DNA of 39,632 bases from Actinomycetes bacterium (GTDB lineage Bacteria; Actinomycetota; Acidimicrobiia; Acidimicrobiales; Acidimicrobiaceae), in assembly GCA_021822605.1 (NCBI GenBank), contig JAKAQL010000016.1, positions 1 to 39,632 of the forward strand, given 5' to 3'. A program made the position numbers and the translations under genes. How positions within the stretch are numbered: position 1 is the stretch's first letter; each line of letters starts with the position of its first letter. The notes under the pieces were generated by a model, which searched no databases, was not told the origin of the DNA, and worked only from the letters and a program-made list of their open reading frames with translations. This document shows positions 1 through 8,052 of this stretch, piece after piece.

Positions 1-51
1 CTCAGCAATTGTTGTGATGACTTGTTCTGGCGTATGTCTTTTGCTCTTCAT
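1..51 (-). CDS. IS3-family transposase OrfA, N-terminus only (runs off the window)
   Basis: Reading the minus strand from the ATG at 51 gives MKSKRHTPEQVITTIAE, then the window ends. This matches the usual beginning of IS3-group OrfA proteins, which open with a basic stretch followed by H-T-P-E-Q and carry a helix-turn-helix DNA-binding domain. A clear ribosome binding site, GGGAGGAA, lies 5 bases upstream of the ATG. The rest of the gene, and the OrfB integrase, would lie to the left of the window. Only 17 residues are visible, so the family call rests on a short match. The element's outer end should lie between here and cydC (52-270), but I could not fix its terminal repeat. Confidence 0.6.
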   Translation of the reverse strand, partial: MKSKRHTPEQVITTIAE

Positions 52-270
52 GTGATTTCCTCCCGTATCTATTATGGTCGGTCCTCTCACATTCTGGGTG
101 GTTCATCTGGGTTGGATCACTCCATCACCAGCCAGTCCGTCTTCGCTGGAGATCTGTGTCCTGTGCGACCAGATTTCCTCGCCAAGTCACCAGACACCTC
201 TGCATCAGTCGCGGCTCCATTTGCGTAGCACTGTGCAAAATCGGTACCCTCCAAAGAGAGTGCATCGTCG
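52..270. other. Intergenic: IS3-type element end and cydC downstream region
   Basis: This stretch holds the leader of the partial transposase gene and the DNA downstream of cydC. I see no convincing gene, no strong terminator hairpin for the cyd operon, and no obvious terminal inverted repeat. A 47-codon minus-strand reading frame from the ATG at 265 has no recognisable features. Confidence 0.4.
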
Positions 271-1941
271 TTATCCGATGGCGTGTGTCGTTACCGGCTC
301 ACCAAAGTTACGGACATGGTCAGCATGGAAGTTCTCCATGAATGCCTCTGAGTGGGTGATCACGATAATGGTTGCACCGACGAACTGCTCGTTCAGTATA
401 TCAACCACGATCTGCTCATTTTCAGCATCCAGCCCTGCAGTGGGTTCGTCAAGGACGAGGTTCCTTGGGTTCAGGACAAGTAGGCGTGCTAGCGCAAGTC
501 GCTGCTTCTCCCCTTGGGATACCATCCTATTTTCGGACCCCATCATCGTCGCCAAGCCATCTGGTAGGCCCTCGAACCACGGTCCAAGCCCGACCCGACA
601 GAGGGCATCGATCAACTCTGCGTCGCTTGCGCTCGCACGTGCGAGTCGAAGATTAGCGGCGAGTGAAGCACCGAAGAGGTAGGGTTCCGAGGAGAGATAG
701 GCGATCGAAGCGGCGATCGTCTCCTCGCTAAGCTCGGTGGTAGGCACACCCCCAACCCGCAGCACACCTACCGTTGGCGTCCATGCTCCAAGCACCATGG
801 CAGCCAACGTGGACTTACCGGACCCAGTTGGTCCGATCACCAACAACCGCTGACCAGCCCCGAGATGGAGCTCGAAGGCATGCAGGATCTCGCGTTCTGC
901 ATCCGGATAGTGGAATGCAACATCGTCACAGTCAATCGGCAAGGCGCCCGGGGGGAGTGAGACCTGTGAGCACTGCGAGCAGTCGCGACCTTGGAGTTCG
1001 AGCGTCCTCTCAAGCCGTGTGACCGCAGGAGCGCCGGAGCCAGCCGTCGCCGCCTCGAGACCCACCGCCGTCAATCCCTCGACGATGGCCAAGATCAGAA
1101 AAGGGATGACCGCAAGCTCCACTGCGTCAAGTCGATGCGCAGCCATAAGGTCGGCGCCGATCCAAAGCGTGGCCGCGAGCGCGACAGCCTCGATGAACCC
1201 ATTGACGAACCCAAGCCAGGTCTGGATACCCGCCTGACGCTGCAGTGGATGAAGCAGTCGGAGAGTCTTGCTCTTGAGTTGATCGAGCAGAGGATCCGCG
1301 CGACGGAGAAAGTAGCGGGACTGAAAGGTAGCAGCAGCCGCCAAGGAGGTGTCATAGGCCTCAGCGCGCAAAGCGCTCTTGCCTTGCGCGCCCGTTCGAG
1401 CCAGCCGATAGGCCCCGAAGGGGACTACGGCGCCGATGATGAGCAGGCTCGGCAGAAGCACCGCCACAAAAGCAGGTGATACCGCACCAGCAATAATCAA
1501 CGCCACCAGCGAAGCGAGGCCGACACCGGTGGCGGGGCCAACCAGTCGTGCTGCAAGATTCTCGAGCTGGGTCATATCACCATTCAACGAGGCGAGAACC
1601 TCCCCAAAGACCCCTGGTCGAACACGGTAGGGAACCACGGCCGCGAGGCGATCAAAGAGGAGAGTACGGATCTTTGCTGCAAGATCCAGGGTGAGCGAGT
1701 GACCCCACATCCGTTCACCGTACTGGCTCGCCCCACGAGCCAGCGCGAAGAAGCGAACCGATCCGATGACCACGCCTAGGGTCAAGATACCAGGCTTCAG
1801 TGCCGCCTTCGAGATCAGATAGGCGGAGAGGCCAAAGAGCACCGCTGGTGAGAGATAAGCCATGAAACTAGTCCCGAGGTAACCCCACACCTCCCATCGA
1901 CGCGCCCGAAAGCGTTCACGAGTCACTGCACCCAGCGTCAA
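271..1941 (-). CDS. cydC: ABC exporter CydC, heterodimer partner for bd-oxidase assembly
   Basis: 556 residues: an N-terminal membrane domain (about 1-300) with several hydrophobic segments, then an ABC ATPase domain. The Walker A motif GPTGSGKST is at 370-378, the signature is VSQGEKQ (474-480, replacing LSGGQ), and Walker B is LVLDEP (495-500). CydC pairs with CydD; the heterodimer is required for assembly of cytochrome bd and has been linked to thiol or heme transport. The start is a TTG whose last two bases overlap the cydD stop (TTGA), with GGGGCG seven bases upstream, so it is translationally coupled as the last gene of cydABDC. A CSQC pair (321-324) in the linker before the ATPase is an oddity. 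The alternative start is the GTG at 1926. Confidence 0.88.
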   Translation of the reverse strand: MTLGAVTRERFRARRWEVWGYLGTSFMAYLSPAVLFGLSAYLISKAALKPGILTLGVVIGSVRFFALARGASQYGERMWGHSLTLDLAAKIRTLLFDRLAAVVPYRVRPGVFGEVLASLNGDMTQLENLAARLVGPATGVGLASLVALIIAGAVSPAFVAVLLPSLLIIGAVVPFGAYRLARTGAQGKSALRAEAYDTSLAAAATFQSRYFLRRADPLLDQLKSKTLRLLHPLQRQAGIQTWLGFVNGFIEAVALAATLWIGADLMAAHRLDAVELAVIPFLILAIVEGLTAVGLEAATAGSGAPAVTRLERTLELQGRDCSQCSQVSLPPGALPIDCDDVAFHYPDAEREILHAFELHLGAGQRLLVIGPTGSGKSTLAAMVLGAWTPTVGVLRVGGVPTTELSEETIAASIAYLSSEPYLFGASLAANLRLARASASDAELIDALCRVGLGPWFEGLPDGLATMMGSENRMVSQGEKQRLALARLLVLNPRNLVLDEPTAGLDAENEQIVVDILNEQFVGATIIVITHSEAFMENFHADHVRNFGEPVTTHAIG

Positions 1942-3623
1942 GACTGCGCCCCGATCCCAAGCACCTGACTTGCACGAGCTTCTACTCGATCCGAGTGCGA
2001 GGCGACAAAAAGTATCTTGGAGTCACCAATCCGCAGGAGTGTGTCCAACAACTGCCGCTCCATTGCTGTGTTGAGGTGGGCCGTGGGCTCATCGAGCAGC
2101 AAAAATGGTCGTTCCATAAGCAAGACCCTGGCAACCCCGAGTCGTTGACGTTCCCCTGCGCTAAGGTTCGAGCCATCCGGCAACACCTGCTGGGATAATC
2201 GCTCAACAAAACCGTCGGCACCAACAAGTGCCAACACTGCCTCCACCTCGCCAGCACCAGCGCCTGGGTTCAACAGTGTGACGTTGTCATAGATACTTCC
2301 ATCGACAAAACCTGGATTCGCCGGGAGAAAACCCACCTTGTCACGGGGAAGCGCTCCGGTCCAATCACCTGACTCGACACGTAGGGCACCCACCGTGGGC
2401 AAAAATCCGGCCATCCCCTCCAGCCAGGAGGTCTTGCCAACGCCGCTTTGGCCACGCAAAACGATGAGCTCACCGAAGGATGCTACAAGGTCGATGCCCG
2501 CTGACTGCTTTCCATTGGGCAGGGCAACCCCAAACTCCTTGAGCTCTAAGCCAGGGGAGTCCAACGACAGTCGGTGCGAGCCCCACGGTTTGTCACCACG
2601 CTTTACCCGAACAGGCACCACATCTTTGGAGATGACATCTTCTAGCGCGAGCGGCATCACCGTTAGCGCATCCACTCGTCGTAGCATCGCAGCGGCGTCC
2701 TGAGTCGCATGAAACTGTAGCGCCGCAGCGCGTACTGGCCGAAAGATCTCAGGCACAACGAAGAGCACGGCCGCACCGGTGGCGAGTGACATCGATGCAT
2801 CATTGAGACGGATGCCGATGGAGACCGCCACAAGGGCGACGATGATGGCGACGAGCGTGTCGAGGCTCACCCCGGAGATGAACGCAACGCTCAACACTCC
2901 AAGGGTGCGCTTGCGTAGGTCTTGGGCGGCTCTGGCGATCGAGGTCTCTTGCAGATGAGCTTTGTTGAAGGACTTGAGCGTTACCATACCGCTCAACATG
3001 TCCAAGTAGAGGGCGTTTAGCCGCACCGTCGCACCCAGCTGGCGATCGGCGCGATCCTTTGTGCTTTTACCGACCACGATCATGATCACCGGCAGAACCA
3101 ACAGTCCGCCGATGACCTCAATAAAGGCCATCGGGGACTCAAGCAGGGTGAAGAGGATCAGCGCTGGCGTGACAATCGCTGCACCGATCACCTCCGGAAG
3201 AAAGCGCGAAGCGTACGGAACGAGGGTTGCGACACCGTCGGTCAAGAGATAACCGAACTCTGTTCCGGTGATCGGTGAAGCGCTGCCTCGGTCGATGAGG
3301 CGGCCCACCACCCGCTGCGCATAGTCGACTCCAAGAAGAACCGCGAGATAATCGACGAGTCGCAACATCGCGAGTCGGATTCCAAAGGCAACACCGAAGA
3401 GGACCGCCAAACGTGGGATCACACCATACCGATGCAGCATGACAGCATCCTCGAGCATCCGACCGATGAGGAGTGCGGCCGCCACCAACGACACCAGGGC
3501 TACGACTTGGACCACCACAATAAGTGCTATGAGAAGCCGGCTCCGCCGACTGGCGACCACGCCACGCAGCAGCGACGAGGATCGTGGCTCAGCACTACGA
3601 TCACTTCGGTCGGTGACTAGCAT
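1938..3623 (-). CDS. cydD: ABC exporter CydD, heterodimer partner for bd-oxidase assembly
   Basis: About 561 residues from the ATG at 3623. The frame stays open up to 3725, but that part overlaps cydB, so the ATG 14 bases past the cydB stop is preferred. The N-terminal half has about six hydrophobic segments. The C-terminal ATPase has Walker A (GQSGVGKTS), the signature LSAGERQR and Walker B (FLLLDEPTAHLN). It forms a heterodimeric exporter with CydC in the inner membrane and is needed to mature the heme b/d oxidase encoded upstream. The gene order cydA-B-D-C with overlapping junctions supports one transcript. Either CydC or CydD could be named the other way round from sequence alone; order and the LSAGE signature favour CydD here. 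Confidence 0.87.
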   Translation of the reverse strand: MLVTDRSDRSAEPRSSSLLRGVVASRRSRLLIALIVVVQVVALVSLVAAALLIGRMLEDAVMLHRYGVIPRLAVLFGVAFGIRLAMLRLVDYLAVLLGVDYAQRVVGRLIDRGSASPITGTEFGYLLTDGVATLVPYASRFLPEVIGAAIVTPALILFTLLESPMAFIEVIGGLLVLPVIMIVVGKSTKDRADRQLGATVRLNALYLDMLSGMVTLKSFNKAHLQETSIARAAQDLRKRTLGVLSVAFISGVSLDTLVAIIVALVAVSIGIRLNDASMSLATGAAVLFVVPEIFRPVRAAALQFHATQDAAAMLRRVDALTVMPLALEDVISKDVVPVRVKRGDKPWGSHRLSLDSPGLELKEFGVALPNGKQSAGIDLVASFGELIVLRGQSGVGKTSWLEGMAGFLPTVGALRVESGDWTGALPRDKVGFLPANPGFVDGSIYDNVTLLNPGAGAGEVEAVLALVGADGFVERLSQQVLPDGSNLSAGERQRLGVARVLLMERPFLLLDEPTAHLNTAMERQLLDTLLRIGDSKILFVASHSDRVEARASQVLGIGAQS

Positions 3624-3639
3624 GGTCGTCTCGGTGACC

Positions 3640-4671
3640 TCAAGACTCGACGGCCGAGACGGACTTTGGCAGCGTAAGACGCTTACGGAAGATCCAGTAG
3701 GTCCATCCCTGATAGAGCAGTACAAACGGGGTGAAGATCAGCGCCACGATGGTCATGATGTTCAGGGTGTAGCGCTGCGAGGCAGCAGTGGCGATGCTCA
3801 ACGAGTCAGAGAAGGCCGTCGACGAAGTGATCACATTTGGATAGAGAGTCATGAAAATGGTGATCGTGAGTGCCAAAATGGCGACACCGGTGAAGACAAA
3901 GGCCCACCCATTCAGACGCTCGCGTACGAGCCAGGATACCGCGGCAACCAATAGAAACGCCGTCACTGGAATGAAGCCAGGCACAGCGCCGCTGTTCCCG
4001 TGAGCACGCGCAACGAAGTAGGTCCAGGCCAAGAAGCCTAGAAGAATCACCGTTGCAACCGGGGCGATCCGACGCGCCGCAGTCACTGCCTTGTCGTGTA
4101 ACTCATCGGTCGTTTTGAGGCTGAGGAATGTCGCCCCGTGGAGCACAAAGAGCGCCACCATCGTGAGACCTCCCAACAACGCATACGGCTGGAGAAGTCC
4201 TAAGAAGGTGCCAGTGTATTGATGCTGAGCGTTGAGAGGAATCCCCTTCAGGAGGTCGGCAAAAGCGACACCCCATATCAGCGATGGAAGTACTGAACCA
4301 AGAAAGTTGATCCGATCCCAGTTGGCCCGCCACCTCGCGCTGGTACGCAAACCACGAAATTCAAAAGACATACCGCGAACGATCAGCATAACGAGGACGA
4401 CAAAGAGTGCTAGATAGAATGCTGAGAACATCGTCGAGTACCAGAGGGGAAAGGCGGCGAAGGTTGCCCCACCAGCAACGATCAGCCAAACCTCGTTCCC
4501 ATCCCAGATCGGGCCGATCGCGTTCAACATGCCCCTTCGTTCTATATCTCCATTGGTGATGAAAGGGAGCAACATCCCGACGCCAAAATCAAAACCCTCG
4601 AGAAAGAAGTAACCCGCCCAGAGAAAGCCGATCAAAATAAACCAAACCAGTTGCAATCCTGTCACATGCAT
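3640..4671 (-). CDS. cydB: Cytochrome bd ubiquinol/menaquinol oxidase subunit II
   Basis: 343 residues from the ATG at 4671. A TTG at 4680 is also in frame, but AGGAGG would sit only two bases from it, whereas it lies 11 bases from the ATG. The ribosome site overlaps the cydA stop codon (TAGGAGG), so cydA and cydB are tightly coupled. CydB signatures are plain: the N-terminal segment with GYFFLEGFDFGVGML, then the PIWDGNEVWL motif and repeated transmembrane helices (eight to nine). CydB is the second membrane subunit of the bd-type terminal oxidase, which reduces oxygen with quinol. Length matches the family (about 335-380). High-affinity oxygen use suggests a role under low oxygen or oxidative stress. 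Confidence 0.95.
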   Translation of the reverse strand: MHVTGLQLVWFILIGFLWAGYFFLEGFDFGVGMLLPFITNGDIERRGMLNAIGPIWDGNEVWLIVAGGATFAAFPLWYSTMFSAFYLALFVVLVMLIVRGMSFEFRGLRTSARWRANWDRINFLGSVLPSLIWGVAFADLLKGIPLNAQHQYTGTFLGLLQPYALLGGLTMVALFVLHGATFLSLKTTDELHDKAVTAARRIAPVATVILLGFLAWTYFVARAHGNSGAVPGFIPVTAFLLVAAVSWLVRERLNGWAFVFTGVAILALTITIFMTLYPNVITSSTAFSDSLSIATAASQRYTLNIMTIVALIFTPFVLLYQGWTYWIFRKRLTLPKSVSAVES

Positions 4672-4686
4672 AATCGTCAATCCCTC

Positions 4687-6105
4687 CTAGTAAACCAGAG
4701 CATCGTGGTCGGCATCCGCATCGTCATTGGGAGGTAGTACCTCGCCATTCATCATCGCGAGCTCCTTGCGCGAGTAGTGATACATCATGGCAAAATCGAT
4801 CACACCCAGCACCGCGTAGAGCGCGATGAAGCCAAAGAAGGTAAAACCTACGTCCCACGCCGAGATATCATGGGAGACTCCCTGCGACGTCCGCAGCAGT
4901 CCGTAGACGATCCAAGGTTGGCGTCCGGTCTCGGTAAAGATCCATCCCGTCGTATTCGCGATAAACGGCAACGGAATGGAGTAGATCGCCACTCTGCGAA
5001 ACCACTTCGAGGTATCGAGCTTCTTGCGGCGCAGTAGCCACATACCCCAGAGAGCGATCGCGATGATCACCGCACCGAGACCCGCCATAATCCGGAAGTT
5101 CCAATACTCAAGCCAGACGGGAGGGACGTAGTTACCAGGTCCGTACTTCTTGACATACTCCTTCTGGAGCTGGTTGATACCTTGGACCTTGCCGTTCCAT
5201 GAGTTCGTAGCAAGCAGCGAGAGCACATGGGGGAGATCGATTTGAAAGATCACCTTGTCATGCAGATTTCCAATCGTGATGAGTGATTCAGGTGCTCCTC
5301 GCTTCGTATTATAGAGTGCTTCGCCAGCAGCCATCTTCATCGGTTGATCCTTGACCATCACCGTTCCCTGTGCAGAACCGTCGAGGGCCATCCCAAGCGA
5401 GGCAACAAAGAACACGATGAGTGCAACGCGAATGCCGAGAGAGAAGATCGCCCGCGAGCCTTCCCGCTTCATCTGGTAGAAGGCGACGCCGAGGGCAACC
5501 GCGGAACCCGTGATCAGCGAGGCGAGGAGCACATGGAACAGGGTCGTGATAAACAACTCATTGGTCAGGATCGCAAAGAAGTTCGTCATCACCGCTTGGT
5601 GGGTAGCATGGTCGATCTTGTAGCCTACGGGGTCTTGCATCCAGGTGTTGGCGACCAGGATAAAGGAGGCTGACAGCGAGCTACCGAGCACCACCATCCA
5701 GATGGAGAGCATGTGGATCCTCGGAGATACTTTGCCTTTGCCGAAGATCCAGATCCCAAGGAAGGTCGACTCCATAAAAAACGCGAGAAGACCTTCGATG
5801 GCAAGGGGCGGCCCAAAGATGTTGCCCACAAAGGCTGAGTACTGCGCCCAGTTCATTCCAAACTGGAACTCCTGCACGATCCCGGTCACGATTCCGATAG
5901 CGAAGTTGATCAAGAAGAGTTTCCCGAAGAAGCGCAACAGGTGCTCGTAGCGATCATCGTGGGTTTTGTACGCAGCAGTCTGGAAGATGGCAACAATGAC
6001 CGCCAAACCAATCGTCACTGGCACAAAGAAGAAGTGAAAGATGATCGTCGTCGCGAATTGCCATCGCGACAATGTGAGAGTAACCGTACCCAGCAAAGGC
6101 TCCAT
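4687..6105 (-). CDS. cydA: Cytochrome bd quinol oxidase subunit I
   Basis: 472 residues with about nine transmembrane helices. Heme ligands can be placed: H24 (matching E. coli H19), H191 (H186) and the methionine of the FRIM motif (M393) for heme b558. The conserved acids E79 and E104 of the proton and oxygen channel are present, as is the GRQPW motif close to the quinol-binding Q loop. CydA carries all three hemes of the bd oxidase, takes electrons from quinol and reduces oxygen to water without pumping protons. The ATG at 6105 follows GGAG seven bases upstream. It is the first gene of the cydABDC operon. Confidence 0.96.
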   Translation of the reverse strand: MEPLLGTVTLTLSRWQFATTIIFHFFFVPVTIGLAVIVAIFQTAAYKTHDDRYEHLLRFFGKLFLINFAIGIVTGIVQEFQFGMNWAQYSAFVGNIFGPPLAIEGLLAFFMESTFLGIWIFGKGKVSPRIHMLSIWMVVLGSSLSASFILVANTWMQDPVGYKIDHATHQAVMTNFFAILTNELFITTLFHVLLASLITGSAVALGVAFYQMKREGSRAIFSLGIRVALIVFFVASLGMALDGSAQGTVMVKDQPMKMAAGEALYNTKRGAPESLITIGNLHDKVIFQIDLPHVLSLLATNSWNGKVQGINQLQKEYVKKYGPGNYVPPVWLEYWNFRIMAGLGAVIIAIALWGMWLLRRKKLDTSKWFRRVAIYSIPLPFIANTTGWIFTETGRQPWIVYGLLRTSQGVSHDISAWDVGFTFFGFIALYAVLGVIDFAMMYHYSRKELAMMNGEVLPPNDDADADHDALVY

Positions 6106-6156
6106 GAGCTAACTCCATTCTATTTCTATCGAACAGCCTAAGAGAGCTGAGGCATA

Positions 6157-6167
6157 CCTAACTTAGG
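6157..6167. promoter_or_regulatory. Short perfect palindrome upstream of cydA (possible operator)
   Basis: CCTAACTTAGG is a perfect 11-base palindrome 52-62 bases upstream of the cydA start, in an AT-rich part of the 131-base gap before the operon. I see no convincing -35/-10 pair around it. The spot is right for a regulator of the oxidase operon, but the palindrome is short and could arise by chance. Confidence 0.25.
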
Positions 6168-6236
6168 GTCAAAAGTCACATTTTCTTCTCAGGAAACGCC
6201 GCGCGCACGCATCCTACGAAACATCTCCTCGCGCTT

Positions 6237-7685
6237 TTATTGCGTTCGCTGCACATAGCTCACGGCACCGTCTTCAAAGTACACACGACCAACCGGGTAG
6301 ATCCAAACCACCTCGGGATAGCCATCATAGCTGGCGCTCGTCGTCGACGTGGGCGATCCCCATAGCTGAATCACCTCTGCCTTGGTATCGCCATAGTTGA
6401 GATAAGGATACGAGTCCTGAACATTACCCCCGGAAGGGGCTGGGGTGGGAGTCGGCGTGGTGGGAGTCGGAGCTGGTGATGTCGGAGTAGGGGTCGCTCC
6501 TCCAGACACGCTCCAGGCGACCGCGTTGTTCCAGAAAGAATCAAACCAGGCCAGCGCCTCAACCCTCACCGTTGGATTTGCCGTGATCATGCCCACTTCA
6601 CGATTGTCATCAAAGGAGACAACGGAGAGGTTTTCAGAGCCGACAAAGGTGGCGCCCGGAGTGACGATCAGCTTGGCGTGTACATAGGGGCTCTCCAGCA
6701 CTCGCACCTGGACACCGGCACGTACGAGTTCGTTCGCATAGCTTGTCGCCTCCCAGGAGGGATCTGCCGGGATCAGTACCCGAGCCCCTGATCCATGAGC
6801 GATCAGCGCCGCATAACACGCCGGGGCATCACCAAGCTCCTCGGCCATCACGGCCACAGTGCCAGTCTGTGCGAGCAGCGCAGCAATCACGGATCCCGAG
6901 CCAGGAGAGAGCACCAGCGCCGCTCTTGGGGATGCCCCGGCGACTGTCCCTGTCCAGTCTGCATGAAAGACGGCGGTAAGAGCAGCGATCGTGACGGCGT
7001 TCGTGGTCTCAAGGGCATCTTCGATGTTCTCTCCGTCAAAAGCACCCTCCGTCGCATTCGGCGAACCGAAGATGGCCACCTGATCTGGCCGACCAGGATC
7101 GACAATGAGATACTTAGCATGATCGAAGGCATACTGTCCCTCAAATCGTGAGGGAGCCATCTTGAGATGGACTCCACTTCCTTTGAGACCAGAAACCGCG
7201 ATCGATGGGGCAGTCGCGTCGTCATAGGGGCGCCCATCGACGATGACGTCAACCTGAACCCCCCTACTAGCAGCAGCCCGAAGAGCCGCGATGATCTGAT
7301 AGTCGGTGAGGAGATACTCGTTCGCATCGATAACCGAGTGGGCATCACTGATAGCGTTCAACCAGGGTGCGGCACCAGCCTGTGGCTCCGTGACAAAGGT
7401 CAGCACCCCCGTCGATGAATGCTGCACAGCGATCACCTTCCGAGGAACCTTGACACTGCTCGGCGCTTGGTCAGTGACTTGGTTTGTGGCTGGCGCAACA
7501 CTTGCACCCGATTGTCGAGCGTTCGCTCGGCTTTTCTCGGTGGACAAAGACAGATCCCTATGACGAGGACTGACAGGATGGTGGGAGGTCGCGTCCGCCG
7601 TCGCATCACACCCGGCAAGCGACACCGCCCCAATCCCAAGACCAAGCACCAGACAGAAACGACAAAGTATTCTGTGACCACCCAT
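6237..7685 (-). CDS. Lipoprotein with phospholipase-D fold and SmpA/OmlA-like tail
   Basis: 482 residues. A signal peptide ends in the lipobox LAGC (about residues 23-26), so the protein is probably lipid-anchored outside the membrane. The middle has the two-lobed PLD pattern: a first motif HAKYLIVD followed by FGSPNATEGAF, and a second HAKLIV followed by FVGSENLS. The second HKD motif lacks its aspartate (a proline sits at that place), so activity may be altered. A Pro/Thr-rich linker (PTPTSPAPTPT...) leads to a 60-residue C-terminal domain beginning near NVQDSYPYLNYGDTKAEV, resembling SmpA/OmlA-type domains. ATG at 7685 with GGGAG upstream. The substrate (phospholipid, DNA or wall polymer) cannot be read from sequence. 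Confidence 0.75.
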   Translation of the reverse strand: MGGHRILCRFCLVLGLGIGAVSLAGCDATADATSHHPVSPRHRDLSLSTEKSRANARQSGASVAPATNQVTDQAPSSVKVPRKVIAVQHSSTGVLTFVTEPQAGAAPWLNAISDAHSVIDANEYLLTDYQIIAALRAAASRGVQVDVIVDGRPYDDATAPSIAVSGLKGSGVHLKMAPSRFEGQYAFDHAKYLIVDPGRPDQVAIFGSPNATEGAFDGENIEDALETTNAVTIAALTAVFHADWTGTVAGASPRAALVLSPGSGSVIAALLAQTGTVAVMAEELGDAPACYAALIAHGSGARVLIPADPSWEATSYANELVRAGVQVRVLESPYVHAKLIVTPGATFVGSENLSVVSFDDNREVGMITANPTVRVEALAWFDSFWNNAVAWSVSGGATPTPTSPAPTPTTPTPTPAPSGGNVQDSYPYLNYGDTKAEVIQLWGSPTSTTSASYDGYPEVVWIYPVGRVYFEDGAVSYVQRTQ

Positions 7686-7772
7686 TACCCACTCCCATCC
7701 TGTGAACCGCCCCGTGATGGAGGGTACTCGCTAGCTCGGACATTGCGAACGTCCGGCGAACTACCGGACTGC

Positions 7773-7958
7773 TCACTGCCAGTTCTCACACGATGGTGGA
7801 GGAACGACACGGCACACGATCGTCACTCTGTCGCGGACGTGCACCCTCACCGTCACAACCTCTGCCACCAGCCGTTCACAGATGGCCCTTCGCAACTGTG
7901 AGCCAATGCTCCCGCCCTCCCGCAGGACTTCCTCTGACTCGCAGCCCACCGTCACGGT
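7773..7958 (-). CDS. Possible small protein, unknown
   Basis: About 61 residues from a GTG at 7958; a TTG at 7967 is also in frame. The composition looks protein-like: a short amphipathic helix region (SIGSQLRRAICERLVAEV) followed by alternating hydrophobic and basic residues (VRVHVRDRVTIVCRVV), as in a beta hairpin, with three cysteines. There is no good ribosome binding site and I recognise no family. It points the same way as the lipoprotein gene and could be cotranscribed with it, or it may be a chance frame in a GC-rich gap. Confidence 0.25.
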   Translation of the reverse strand, partial: TVTVGCESEEVLREGGSIGSQLRRAICERLVAEVVTVRVHVRDRVTIVCRVVPPPSCENWQ

Positions 7959-7975
7959 ATTTTCCAATCTTTTCG

Positions 7976-8004
7976 TTGTGCCCCGCAGAACCGAACACTA
8001 GTAT
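7976..8004 (+). promoter_or_regulatory. Promoter of the APC permease / LRV operon
   Basis: TTGTGC at 7976-7981 and TAGTAT at 7999-8004 are separated by exactly 17 bases, in the AT-rich stretch before the permease gene. The predicted start of transcription leaves a leader of about 40 bases that contains the ribosome site AGAAGGGG. Confidence 0.5.
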
Positions 8005-8052
8005 ATTTAGTAGAAAAAAATTCTAGCTAGTCCTAGAAGGGGCAAACATCCG

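Larger units (their letters stand above)
7686..8052. other. Divergent intergenic region between PLD lipoprotein and permease
   Basis: 367 bases between divergent genes. It contains the promoter for the permease (7976-8004) and a possible small minus-strand ORF (7773-7958), both listed separately. No other structure stands out. Confidence 0.5.
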
